A DNA stretch of 15,150 bases from Fibrobacter sp. UBA4373. Lineage in GTDB: Bacteria; Fibrobacterota; Fibrobacteria; Fibrobacterales; Fibrobacteraceae. The position numbers were made by a program, and so were the translations under genes. The number at the start of each line of letters is the position of its first letter. The first letter of the stretch is position 1. Under the pieces are notes generated by a model. That model worked only from the letters and a program-made list of their open reading frames with translations. It did not search any database and was not told the origin of the DNA. Of this stretch, positions 1 through 6,808 are shown in pieces. The DNA lies in assembly GCA_002390045.1 (NCBI GenBank), contig DGSB01000023.1, positions 1 to 15,150 of the forward strand, given 5' to 3'.

Positions 1-299
1 CCTTCCTCCAAAAAACGGATTCGCGTCGAAACGAGATTTTCGTCTTTCAATTCTTCACGTAGACGGTCGGCAATGGACATCGCTGCAAGTCTTCGAGGTT
101 CCGTTACCCCGATTCTACCGCTTGCAGCAAGACCGCTTTCGAGCAAGAATTTGGGGACCTGAGTCGATTTACCGGAGCCCGTATCCGCTTTGACAATGAC
201 GACTTGATGTTTTTTTAAAAGCTCTAAAAACTCCTCCCGTTTTTTGACAACGGGAAGATCCGGATATTCGATTTTCAGCTGTGTATAATCCGCGGTCAC
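1..299 (-). CDS. hrpA: DEAH-box ATP-dependent RNA helicase, HrpA type (N-terminal fragment)
   Basis: Partial gene: the first 99 codons are present and the rest runs off the left edge. Walker A is ADTGSGKSTQVPK (about residues 44-56), followed by the motif Ia region TEPRRLAAMSIADRL, the pattern of DEAH/RHA helicases of the HrpA/HrpB group. TEPRRLAA plus the VxTRIRF stretch fits HrpA somewhat better than HrpB, but motifs II-VI are outside the window. The family unwinds RNA or RNP using ATP in the cytoplasm; bacterial HrpA has been tied to mRNA processing and ribosome rescue. The chosen start is a GTG whose last two bases are the first two of the upstream gene's TGA (GTGA overlap), so translation is probably coupled to the zinc-ribbon gene. 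No ATG occurs before the helicase motifs, which supports the GTG. The family is confident; the exact member is less so. Confidence 0.8.
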   Translation of the reverse strand, partial: MTADYTQLKIEYPDLPVVKKREEFLELLKKHQVVIVKADTGSGKSTQVPKFLLESGLAASGRIGVTEPRRLAAMSIADRLREELKDENLVSTRIRFLEE

Positions 300-706
300 A
301 GGCGGTCAATAAAATCGGAAACGTCTTTGCAGGTTTCGAGGTCAATGCGCAAATTGTCCACATCTTCCTTCGAGATTTTATCTGCCTTCGACACGTTTTT
401 CGGAGGGACTTCATCCACTATCGGCCGACTATCTTCCATCATGGACGGATCTGCCGCCTCTCGCGCCTTTTCAAGCAGCGGAGAAATGTCTTGATGCGTT
501 TCGATACTTTCCCGCAAGGCGTCAACAACACGCGTCAACTTTTTACGGAGCGTGTGGAATTCTTCACCGTCGAGTTCAAAAACATCTCCGTCAATCGAAA
601 TCAAGGGACGCTTGCAATGTCCACAAACACAGACAACCAGAGAGCTCTTTTTACCGTGAAGAGAAACTTCCATTTCATTTCCACAATGGGGGCATCGAAT
701 ATGCAT
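296..706 (-). CDS. Small zinc-ribbon protein of unknown function
   Basis: I do not recognise a named family. From the chosen start the protein is 136 aa. The N-terminus holds CPHC at about residues 5-8 and CGHC at about 28-31, a likely four-cysteine zinc ribbon. A charged helical region follows, then a Lys/Asp-rich C-terminus (about 100-136) ending DFIDRL. Start choice: an ATG nine bases upstream (position 715) would add MEE, but the GGGGGT that can pair with the 16S tail directly abuts that ATG, whereas it lies nine bases from the ATG at 706, so I prefer 706. The stop overlaps the helicase GTG, so the two genes form a coupled unit. A role in RNA or protein binding would be guesswork. Confidence 0.75.
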   Translation of the reverse strand: MHIRCPHCGNEMEVSLHGKKSSLVVCVCGHCKRPLISIDGDVFELDGEEFHTLRKKLTRVVDALRESIETHQDISPLLEKAREAADPSMMEDSRPIVDEVPPKNVSKADKISKEDVDNLRIDLETCKDVSDFIDRL

Positions 707-775
707 TTCTTCCATACCCCCAATGTACTTTTTTTCATCCCTTGCGAGGCGTATCGCCCCAAAATTTTAAGAGAT

Positions 776-1981
776 TTAGGCCGCAACCGAGCATGAATTG
801 TTTCGGACATGCGAAGAAGTGGCGACAAGAGTGGCAAACATCACGCATATTCCACCCGCAAGAAGCGCAAAGGCTAGAGTTTGAAAAGTATCTCCCATTC
901 CCACAAGAGGCGAAGCAATACTTCCCATGACAAAGCCCAAGGCACCCATCAAAGCGCTTGCCGTCCCTCCATTCGCTCGCTCCGTACGAAGCGTTTGGGC
1001 TGTTGCCGGCGGCTGCAAGAGTCCAAAGGAGAACAACAAGACGAAGAACGAAGCTTCAACCCACAGAGGTCCCATTTTCAAGAAGAGCATCGCACAGGCA
1101 AAAATCGACGCCGCAAGCATCAACAAAGATCCCCCACGCAAAGCCTTTAGGTCATCGCCGACCTTTCCCGAAACGGCACAACCGACACCGATTCCAATCG
1201 CATTCAGCGCAAAAACAAAGCTAAACATCATCGGCGAAAAGCCAAAGCCCACCTGGAAAATAAAAGGGGACGCCGCAATGTATGCGAACAACACAAATTG
1301 AGAAGCCACAAAGACCAAGAGATTTCGAACATATTCTCCATTTTGCAAAACCTTTCCATAAAGAGCGAACGTCGAAATCAAGGATTTCTGCGAGCGACGG
1401 CGTTCCGGCAAGGTTTCCGTAAAACGAAGTGCAAGGATCAAAAGCGCCACGCCAATCAAAAAGAGCGCGACAAAGGTTCCCTTCCAACTCGTAAACTTCA
1501 AAAGAATTCCGCCAAAGACAGGCGCCGTTACTGGAGCGATACCATTAATTGCACTCACCAAGGCTAGGAACTTCGAAAGCAACTTTCCACGAAAAGAATC
1601 CGTCGTCACAGAACGGGATATCACAAGTCCGCCAGATCCCGCCATTCCTTGGAACAAGCGGAAAAGATTAAACGACACGATACCCGGAGCCACTAAGCAA
1701 AGTAACGTCGTGATTAAGAAAACGACGAGCGATCCTATCAATAGTTTTTTTCGTCCAAATTTATCGCTGATAGGCCCGACAAACAGCTGTCCGCAAGCGA
1801 GTCCGAGCATGCTCATGGTCAAGCTCATTTGCACCGCCGAAGCGCTGGCATTAAAGTAATCCGTCAGCGACGGAAGCGCCGGCAAATAGAAGTCGGTAAC
1901 GAACGGAGCAAAAGCGGTCAAAAGTCCAAGCAAAATGGCCAAGTAAATATAACCGTTCGGATGATTTTTTTGTTCTGTCAT
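776..1981 (-). CDS. MFS multidrug exporter, Bcr/CflA family
   Basis: A 401-aa protein of about 12 predicted membrane helices, the normal length for Bcr/CflA drug:H+ antiporters (DHA1) in the inner membrane. Helix 1 carries TDFYLPALP (about 29-37), matching the family's typical TDMYLPALP, and the loop after helix 2 carries motif A, GPISDKFGRKK (about 69-79). The substrate cannot be read from sequence; characterised relatives export bicyclomycin, chloramphenicol or sulfonamides. An open frame continues 29 codons upstream, but the start at 1981 is preceded by GAGGAG at a five-base spacing and gives a family-like N-terminus (MTEQKNHPNG). The gene is divergent from the binding-protein gene across a 345-bp spacer. 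The zinc-ribbon gene follows after about 70 bases with no convincing terminator, so it may be co-transcribed. Confidence 0.9.
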   Translation of the reverse strand: MTEQKNHPNGYIYLAILLGLLTAFAPFVTDFYLPALPSLTDYFNASASAVQMSLTMSMLGLACGQLFVGPISDKFGRKKLLIGSLVVFLITTLLCLVAPGIVSFNLFRLFQGMAGSGGLVISRSVTTDSFRGKLLSKFLALVSAINGIAPVTAPVFGGILLKFTSWKGTFVALFLIGVALLILALRFTETLPERRRSQKSLISTFALYGKVLQNGEYVRNLLVFVASQFVLFAYIAASPFIFQVGFGFSPMMFSFVFALNAIGIGVGCAVSGKVGDDLKALRGGSLLMLAASIFACAMLFLKMGPLWVEASFFVLLFSFGLLQPPATAQTLRTERANGGTASALMGALGFVMGSIASPLVGMGDTFQTLAFALLAGGICVMFATLVATSSHVRNNSCSVAA

Positions 1982-2165
1982 AAACTCCTCTTTAAAACAA
2001 AAAAACAACGGGATCTTTGCAACTGGACTTATGTTCGTTACAAACTGCACGTTGTTTTCGCAAAGCAATGTAAGAAGTTTTAGAAAAATTTCAAATGGTC
2101 ATCAAAAGCGTTTTTTTACGTTCATTTTTTTCGCCCAAAGCCGACAGAGTGCTTGCATTTCCATA

Positions 2166-2195
2166 AAGACAGGTGAGCCAAGTCACCCTTATAAC
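2166..2195 (+). promoter_or_regulatory. Candidate promoter with palindromic operator in its spacer
   Basis: AAGACA (2166-2171) and TATAAC (2190-2195) are separated by 18 bases and resemble -35 and -10 boxes reading toward the binding-protein gene. The perfect inverted repeat GGTGA-N6-TCACC (2172-2187) fills the spacer, a position where a repressor would block polymerase. This would leave a leader of about 125 bases. The palindrome is seen directly; the promoter and operator roles are inferred, and the site could instead control the divergent exporter gene. Confidence 0.3.
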
Positions 2196-2256
2196 TTATT
2201 TTTTTGTGACAATGCGTGCTTTTTTTCCTAATTTCTCCATGTGTTTGGATTTTTAC

Positions 2257-2305
2257 AAACCTTTTGCATATAGATTACTTACATATACCTTGTGAAAAAA
2301 GGTTT
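2257..2305 (+). repeat. Inverted repeat in the 5' leader, AAACCTTTT / AAAAGGTTT
   Basis: A nine-base perfect inverted repeat (2257-2265 and 2297-2305) with a 31-base interval, ending just before a T-rich run and the AGGAG ribosome binding site. It could form a weak AU-rich stem in the leader or be a protein site. The loop is long and the stem AT-rich, so chance is possible. Confidence 0.25.
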
Positions 2306-2326
2306 TGTTTTTATCAGGAGAAAGGA

Positions 2327-3859
2327 ATGATTCGAAGTTGTCTTATTCGTGCATTGACAGTGCTATCCTTAGCTACAGGATTGACCGCTGCCAAGCCACT
2401 CGAAGTCTGGATTATGCCGAATGGAGCAAATCCGCAAGGCATACTCGAACAGCGTCTTTCCCTTTTTGAAAAAGAAACTGGAATCAAGACTCAAGTGAAG
2501 GTGCTCGACTGGGGAGAAGCCTGGAGCCACATCACCACCGCACTCGAAGGCAAGGCAGAAGCTCCTGCCGTTTTACAGTTGGGAACAACCTGGGTCTCTT
2601 ACTTCGCCTCCCGTGGACAGCTTGCTAAACTGGACGCCTATTTAGCCGACATCCACCCGCAACGTTTTTCTAAAGTCAGCTGGAAAACAACCGGCACCGA
2701 TGGAGACTTATCCACTTACTCAATCCCTTGGTTTATCGATGCACGCGCTTTGATGGTGAACAAGACGATTCTCCAAAAAGCAAATGTTTCCGCCGAAGAC
2801 GTTAAAACCTACCAAGGCTTTTATCAGGCATTGAAAAAAATCAACAATTTGAATTTGCAGCGTAACGACGGATCTAAAATTCGCGCATTTGCATTTCCCG
2901 GCAAAAACGACTGGAATATCCCGCACAACTTTGCCCCGTGGATCTGGTCTGCAGGCGGATCCTTTGTCAGTAAGGATGAAAACGGCAGCTGGCATTCCAA
3001 CCTCCTTGACCCGAAAACCATCGAAGGTATCGCCAACTACTTGAACTTTGTCCTGGATTCTCTTGTGGACAAAGTAAGTCTGCGAGACAACACGGCGCAA
3101 GTAGTTCAGCATTTCAATAACGGAGAGCTGGCATTCATTCTGAATACAGCAGAACTCGTGATGCAAATCCGCTTCGATGCTTCGGTCGGCGGCCTTGCCA
3201 CTTCGCAAATCGGTGCCGACGGCATTAGCATTATGCCCGTTCCCTCGGGAAAAGCCGGAAGCGTCTGCTTTATCGGAGGCAGTAACCTTGCCATTCCGGC
3301 GTCCCAAGCGAAAAACGCCAATGCGGTCAAGCTCTTGAAATTTTTGACCCGGGATGACAATCTGGATGCCTATACAAAGCAAATCGGATTTTTACCCCCG
3401 GTAGAAAGGATTCTAAACAGCTGGGCGAAGGATTCCACCTACAAGATCTTGATCGATCATTTAAATGACGGTCGTAGTTACCCGAACATTCCGGAATGGA
3501 CTTTAATCGAAGTCGCCTTGGGAAGCCTGTTCAGCGATATCTGGAGCTATCTTGATGTCGGCGGTCTGTATTCCGAAGAAGCTATGTACAGCACTCTTTT
3601 GACTTACAATCAAAAGATCAATGACATTCTCCATGCTCCTGCAAGCACTACCCCGCCCATGCAGCTCGATGAATTCCTAGATGTCTGGAAGAAATCAGCA
3701 TTGCAAAATCATGGGGTTTCTTCTTCGCAAAGCGAATCGGACACCATTTCTTCTGATCAGGAAAAGAATTCGGCGCCTATCGGTTTGACTGTTTTCCTCT
3801 TCCTGGTTGCCCTATTCTCTGGATTTATCGCGACATTCATTCGAAAGCGTAAAAAGTAA
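2327..3859 (+). CDS. Membrane-anchored sugar-type solute-binding protein
   Basis: A 510-aa protein of the ABC family 1 extracellular solute-binding fold (MalE/UgpB-like). The N-terminus is a signal peptide (MIRSCLIRAL then a hydrophobic core, probable cleavage after A22 in LTAA-KP). The mature part shows family hallmarks: a PNG/ELR-like opening strand, LGTTWVSYFASRGQLAKLD, a hinge-like YSIPWFIDARALMVNK, GELAFILNTAEL and GGSNLAIPASQAKNANAVKL. Oddly, the C-terminus has a Ser/Asp-rich linker (about 455-484), one membrane helix (about 485-505) and a basic tail RKRKK, so the domain should stay tethered on the outer face of the inner membrane. The start at 2327 is preferred over an in-frame upstream ATG because it gives AGGAG spacing and the signal peptide. 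The diguanylate cyclase gene follows after 14 bases, with no permease genes, which suggests ligand sensing rather than uptake. Fold confident; ligand unknown. Confidence 0.85.
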   Translation: MIRSCLIRALTVLSLATGLTAAKPLEVWIMPNGANPQGILEQRLSLFEKETGIKTQVKVLDWGEAWSHITTALEGKAEAPAVLQLGTTWVSYFASRGQLAKLDAYLADIHPQRFSKVSWKTTGTDGDLSTYSIPWFIDARALMVNKTILQKANVSAEDVKTYQGFYQALKKINNLNLQRNDGSKIRAFAFPGKNDWNIPHNFAPWIWSAGGSFVSKDENGSWHSNLLDPKTIEGIANYLNFVLDSLVDKVSLRDNTAQVVQHFNNGELAFILNTAELVMQIRFDASVGGLATSQIGADGISIMPVPSGKAGSVCFIGGSNLAIPASQAKNANAVKLLKFLTRDDNLDAYTKQIGFLPPVERILNSWAKDSTYKILIDHLNDGRSYPNIPEWTLIEVALGSLFSDIWSYLDVGGLYSEEAMYSTLLTYNQKINDILHAPASTTPPMQLDEFLDVWKKSALQNHGVSSSQSESDTISSDQEKNSAPIGLTVFLFLVALFSGFIATFIRKRKK

Positions 3860-3873
3860 AAGGTTTTGCACTT

Positions 3874-5667
3874 ATGGCCAAAAGTAATGGAAATATCAGC
3901 AACATCCCGCTTGTAAATACGATAGCGTTCCGAAGCCTTATCGCATTTACCCTCGTATTCTTTGTGACGCTAGCAGGTGGAGCGATTATCCTTACTTCGA
4001 ACCAGCTTCAAGAAGAAAGGGAAGTCGCCAAAAGTCAAAACCAGCTTTCCTTGCATCAGGTCATGACCGTGATTGAAGGTCAAATCAACCTGTTCACGGG
4101 ACGCCTGACCCTTTTGGCAACAACCCCATACATTGAAAATCAGGATCCTGCCGAATCCGGCGGATTCTTAAAAGGGTTTAACGTTTCCCCACTTTTTATT
4201 CCAGGTGAACACGTTGCCCTTTATAACTCCAAGCATGAAAAAATCAGCGACAATTCCATAATGGGCATTGCTCGAGTCAATTCGTCCTATCAGGAACTGC
4301 AAAATTTTAAAGCGGTAGAACCTCATCGTCCCTACATGTCCCCTCTCTTCTGGGAACAGCACACTCCTAAAAAGATCCTTGCTGTCCTCGTCGAAAACAG
4401 AGCCAAGTCCAACGGCTACCTCGCCGCCTCCTTCTCGTTCCGACGCCTGTGGGAAATTTTTGAAAAATACAAGCTCGGTACTCACGGAATCTTTGTCATC
4501 GTCGACGAAAGCGATGTCATCATTTACCACCCGAACATCCGTCAATGGGTCAACGGCAAGAACCGCGCCCAGGATCTGGGCCTCGAAAAATTCAACGCCA
4601 GAAGTTTTGTGCCGGAGCAAAATTATTACACCTTAAAAGACGGCAAAGAATACCTTGTCAATTACGAATACAGTCCACGGTTAAAGCTCGGAATTCTCGC
4701 CATCCAGCCCCGCTCGGAAGTGGAAGCCTCCACAAAAAAAATCAGCAGTATCTTCATTTACATCGGCATCATCTTCTTGATTTCCATCTTGATCTTGGCC
4801 ATCTGGTTCTTTAACCATATCGAAACCCCGATTCAATCGCTCATTAACAAAATGCTTGTGATTGCAGACGGAAACTATGAAGAATCCAGCGGTATTTCCG
4901 GCACAAAAAACAACGAAATCCACGCTCTAGCGCGCGTGTTCGACAAGATGCGCCTGACCATCCGCGAAAAGATGACCGCCTTGGCAGAGCACCAGGCCCA
5001 CCTAGAACACGAAGTCTACAAGCGTACCGAAGAACTCGCCAAGGCCAATGACCGGCTCAAAATAATTTCCAGAACCGACGAGCTCACCAAGCTTCCGAAC
5101 CGTCGTGATATCCGCGAAAAGATCTGTTACGAAATTTCCCGTTTTGACAGATCCAAGCGCAAATTTTCTTTCCTCTTTGCGGACATCGACAAATTCAAGG
5201 ATTTCAACGACCATTATGGGCACGCCTGTGGCGATATGGTTTTGAGAACCATCGCAGAAATTATGAAGAACAGCCTGCGCAAGCAAGACATTATTTCCCG
5301 CTGGGGCGGTGAAGAATTCCTTGCGCTGTTACCGGAAACGCCTCTCGGCGGGGCAAGCCTTGTAGCTGAACGCCTTCGTAAAAAGATTGCGGATACGGAA
5401 ATCCATTTTGCCGATCAAAACCTGCACGTCACCATTACGATTGGCGTTGCGGAATACGACGAAAGACTGGGAATGGACCACAGTATCAATCTTGCGGACC
5501 GCGCCCTGTACGAAGGAAAGCAGACCGGTCGAAACAAGATCGTTCTGTTCAATCCGGAGAACATCACCGAAGAAGATTTGAAGGCGGCTGAAGAAGAATT
5601 GAAGTTCGTCGAAGGACGCTTTGTCAACATTCCGGAAACCCATCCGAAAAATCCTCCCGCACCCTAA
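3874..5667 (+). CDS. Transmembrane diguanylate cyclase with Cache-like sensor, HAMP and GGDEF
   Basis: A 597-aa inner-membrane receptor that should make c-di-GMP from two GTP. Order: membrane helix about 20-41; periplasmic region about 42-289 resembling a double Cache domain (GTHGIFVIVDESDVIIYHPN at about 202-221 is the typical core); second helix about 290-313; HAMP about 314-365; coiled coil about 366-398; GGDEF domain about 399-558. The active site GGEEF is at 478-482, with the metal-binding FADIDKFKDFND segment upstream (about 435-446). The product-inhibition motif RKQD (469-472) lies exactly five residues before GGEEF, so both activity and feedback inhibition look intact. A 38-residue acidic then Pro-rich tail follows. 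There is no EAL domain. The ribosome binding site is weak (AAAGG about 11 bases upstream), so translation may be coupled to the binding-protein gene 14 bases upstream, its probable partner. Confidence 0.93.
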   Translation: MAKSNGNISNIPLVNTIAFRSLIAFTLVFFVTLAGGAIILTSNQLQEEREVAKSQNQLSLHQVMTVIEGQINLFTGRLTLLATTPYIENQDPAESGGFLKGFNVSPLFIPGEHVALYNSKHEKISDNSIMGIARVNSSYQELQNFKAVEPHRPYMSPLFWEQHTPKKILAVLVENRAKSNGYLAASFSFRRLWEIFEKYKLGTHGIFVIVDESDVIIYHPNIRQWVNGKNRAQDLGLEKFNARSFVPEQNYYTLKDGKEYLVNYEYSPRLKLGILAIQPRSEVEASTKKISSIFIYIGIIFLISILILAIWFFNHIETPIQSLINKMLVIADGNYEESSGISGTKNNEIHALARVFDKMRLTIREKMTALAEHQAHLEHEVYKRTEELAKANDRLKIISRTDELTKLPNRRDIREKICYEISRFDRSKRKFSFLFADIDKFKDFNDHYGHACGDMVLRTIAEIMKNSLRKQDIISRWGGEEFLALLPETPLGGASLVAERLRKKIADTEIHFADQNLHVTITIGVAEYDERLGMDHSINLADRALYEGKQTGRNKIVLFNPENITEEDLKAAEEELKFVEGRFVNIPETHPKNPPAP

Positions 5668-5682
5668 GCCTTTTCGTAAAAG

Positions 5683-5707
5683 CCCTACCGGACCAGCCGG
5701 TGGGTTT
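5683..5707 (+). terminator. GC-rich hairpin after the diguanylate cyclase gene
   Basis: CCC-T-ACCGG and CCGGT-GGG pair across a five-base loop with one bulged T, followed by TTT. It lies 15 bases past the stop. The T run is short, so this may be a weak first terminator backed by the stronger hairpin downstream. Confidence 0.5.
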
Positions 5708-5715
5708 GAATCCAT

Positions 5716-5750
5716 ACAAAAGAGACGGCGCATAGCACCGTCTCTTTTGT
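5716..5750. terminator. Strong bidirectional rho-independent terminator
   Basis: A perfect 13-bp stem, ACAAAAGAGACGG (5716-5728) and CCGTCTCTTTTGT (5738-5750), with a nine-base loop. The A and T tracts at the base make it work on both strands, and it sits between two converging units: the cyclase gene ending at 5667 and the small membrane-protein gene ending at 5769. Confidence 0.9.
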
Positions 5751-5768
5751 TCATAGAATCTTTTAGAA

Positions 5769-6260
5769 TTATTCTGCGGATTCTTCGACTTCTTCAACCG
5801 CTTCCGGTTCTTCCGAAAGTGCCGGAGCTTCTGCATTGCCAAGAAGCGCATCGGCATTCACACCGACAAGCTTATTCGACTTATCGAAGCTCGCCACAAT
5901 GTAATAGTCGCTGTTCCAGGAAATAGTACGGAGTTTACCCTTTCCATCCGGAGAGCCCGTGACCTTGACCGAGAAAATCGAAGGATTGACAATTCGCTTT
6001 TCGAGAATGGCGAATTCCTTAGAACTAGAAGCCTGCAAATTCGCAGAACAAGCGAGATTCCAAAGGACTGCATTGTTTTCGATAACCGAATTTTGACCGT
6101 CGATGATATTCTTTGCCTGCTTGTAATAAGCATCCGCTTTCTTTTCGTAAGCTTCTTTCGCCTGGGACACATAGTTTCCCTTCTGCATGACAAGAAGTCC
6201 TGCAACGGCAACGTTCAAAGCCAAAGACGCAATCGTAAACACTTTAATTTTAGACGCCAT
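5769..6260 (-). CDS. Single-span membrane-anchored protein of unknown function, paralogue B
   Basis: No family recognised; 163 aa. MASKIKVF is followed by one hydrophobic helix (about 8-25), then a helical stalk rich in Lys, Gln and Ala (about 28-65), a possibly beta-rich middle (about 90-135) and a very acidic tail (EEPEAVEEVEESAE). With the short basic N-terminus the bulk should face the periplasm. It is clearly related to the gene immediately upstream: both have SK near the start, NVA in the helix, a QA..Y....AY stalk, QN..I and LW.L at matching places. AGGAGG lies four bases before the ATG, in the 11-base gap after the upstream stop, so the two form an operon. It ends at a bidirectional terminator. 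One cysteine is present (LACSAN). Confidence 0.85.
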   Translation of the reverse strand: MASKIKVFTIASLALNVAVAGLLVMQKGNYVSQAKEAYEKKADAYYKQAKNIIDGQNSVIENNAVLWNLACSANLQASSSKEFAILEKRIVNPSIFSVKVTGSPDGKGKLRTISWNSDYYIVASFDKSNKLVGVNADALLGNAEAPALSEEPEAVEEVEESAE

Positions 6261-6271
6261 AATTCCTCCTA

Positions 6272-6742
6272 CTATTCCTTAAAAGAGAACGGAGCCGGAG
6301 CTTCGACCTTGAATGTGGCAGACGGGGAAAGGGCAACCAGTTCCTGATAGTCGGCAGAAACGAACTTGCCATTCTTGAAAGTGAACGAAACCTTGCACTT
6401 TTCGCCGCAAGAAAGGGTCGTCACATCGCCGGAAGTCTGCGGATCCAAAACTTTTCCTTCGTCGAGAGCCGCGATGCGAGCATCAAAGGCAGACTTGGAA
6501 AGGTTCTGAGCCGTCACTTCGAATGTAAGCTGCCAGACCAAATTGCCCTTCTTGATAAATTCATTCTGGGCATTGACGGTTTTGGCAACCTGATCGGTGT
6601 ACGCTTTCGTAGCTACTTTGTAAGAGGCCTGAGCCTGTTCCGCATAGCCGCTCTTGAGTGCAAACATAATGACGAGCAATGCCACGTTAACCGCAACAGA
6701 GAACGCCAAGATGATTTTCATCTTTTTCGAATCCATACGCAA
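6272..6742 (-). CDS. Single-span membrane-anchored protein of unknown function, paralogue A
   Basis: No family recognised; about 156 aa. It has an N-terminal membrane helix (about 9-28), a helical stalk, a C-terminal part with a possible Cys pair (SCGEKCKVSF), and a short Pro-containing end. It is the tandem partner of the following gene. Start choice: GAGGAG lies five bases before a TTG at 6742 and 11 bases before the ATG at 6736 (MDSKKMKI). The aligned ribosome binding site and start of the paralogue (GGAGGAATTATG) fall at the TTG, so initiation at TTG is plausible; the ATG gives a protein two residues shorter. The Cys pair is absent from the paralogue. It is divergent from the gene at 6809, with only 66 bases between. 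Confidence 0.8.
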   Translation of the reverse strand: MRMDSKKMKIILAFSVAVNVALLVIMFALKSGYAEQAQASYKVATKAYTDQVAKTVNAQNEFIKKGNLVWQLTFEVTAQNLSKSAFDARIAALDEGKVLDPQTSGDVTTLSCGEKCKVSFTFKNGKFVSADYQELVALSPSATFKVEAPAPFSFKE

Positions 6743-6769
6743 TAATTCTCCTCAAATGGAATTGATAAG

Positions 6770-6775
6770 TATAAT
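6770..6775 (+). promoter_or_regulatory. Consensus -10 box in a 66-bp divergent spacer
   Basis: TATAAT sits 33 bases before the ATG at 6809, a usual distance for a -10 box reading right. No good -35 is visible (best TTCTCC at 18 bases). The surrounding AT-rich stretch also offers TATACT and CATTAT on the other strand for the divergent pair, so both promoters may overlap here. Confidence 0.4.
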
Positions 6776-6808
6776 GTATATTTTCAGTCATTGAGAAAAG
6801 GTAAAAAA

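Larger units (their letters stand above)
1982..2326. promoter_or_regulatory. Divergent intergenic region between MFS exporter and binding-protein genes
   Basis: This 345-bp stretch lacks a credible gene and must hold the promoters for both divergent genes. It contains many T and A runs, a palindrome at 2172-2187, a longer inverted repeat at 2257-2305 and a CATATA direct repeat (2267-2272 and 2282-2287). The ribosome binding site of the plus-strand gene is AGGAG at 2316-2320, six bases before the ATG at 2327. No RNA gene was recognised. Confidence 0.6.

Noticed and set aside
744..759. Hairpin GGGGCG-ATA-CGCCTC between the exporter and zinc-ribbon genes
   Set aside because: Only six pairs with one wobble, and no T run follows it on the minus strand, so it is not a convincing terminator for the exporter gene.
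281..796. 171-aa plus-strand open frame
   Set aside because: It is antisense to the zinc-ribbon gene, whose cysteine motif and coupling to the helicase are convincing, and its own product shows no domain-like pattern.
2267..2287. CATATA direct repeat as promoter elements of the binding-protein gene
   Set aside because: Nearby -35 candidates (TTTACA, TTGGAT) do not give a normal spacing to a good -10, so no promoter is called from it.
2720..3382. 220-aa minus-strand open frame
   Set aside because: It lies opposite the binding-protein gene, whose fold motifs are clear; the antisense product has no recognisable features or ribosome binding site.
4168..4620. 150-aa minus-strand open frame
   Set aside because: Antisense shadow of the Cache sensor region of the diguanylate cyclase.
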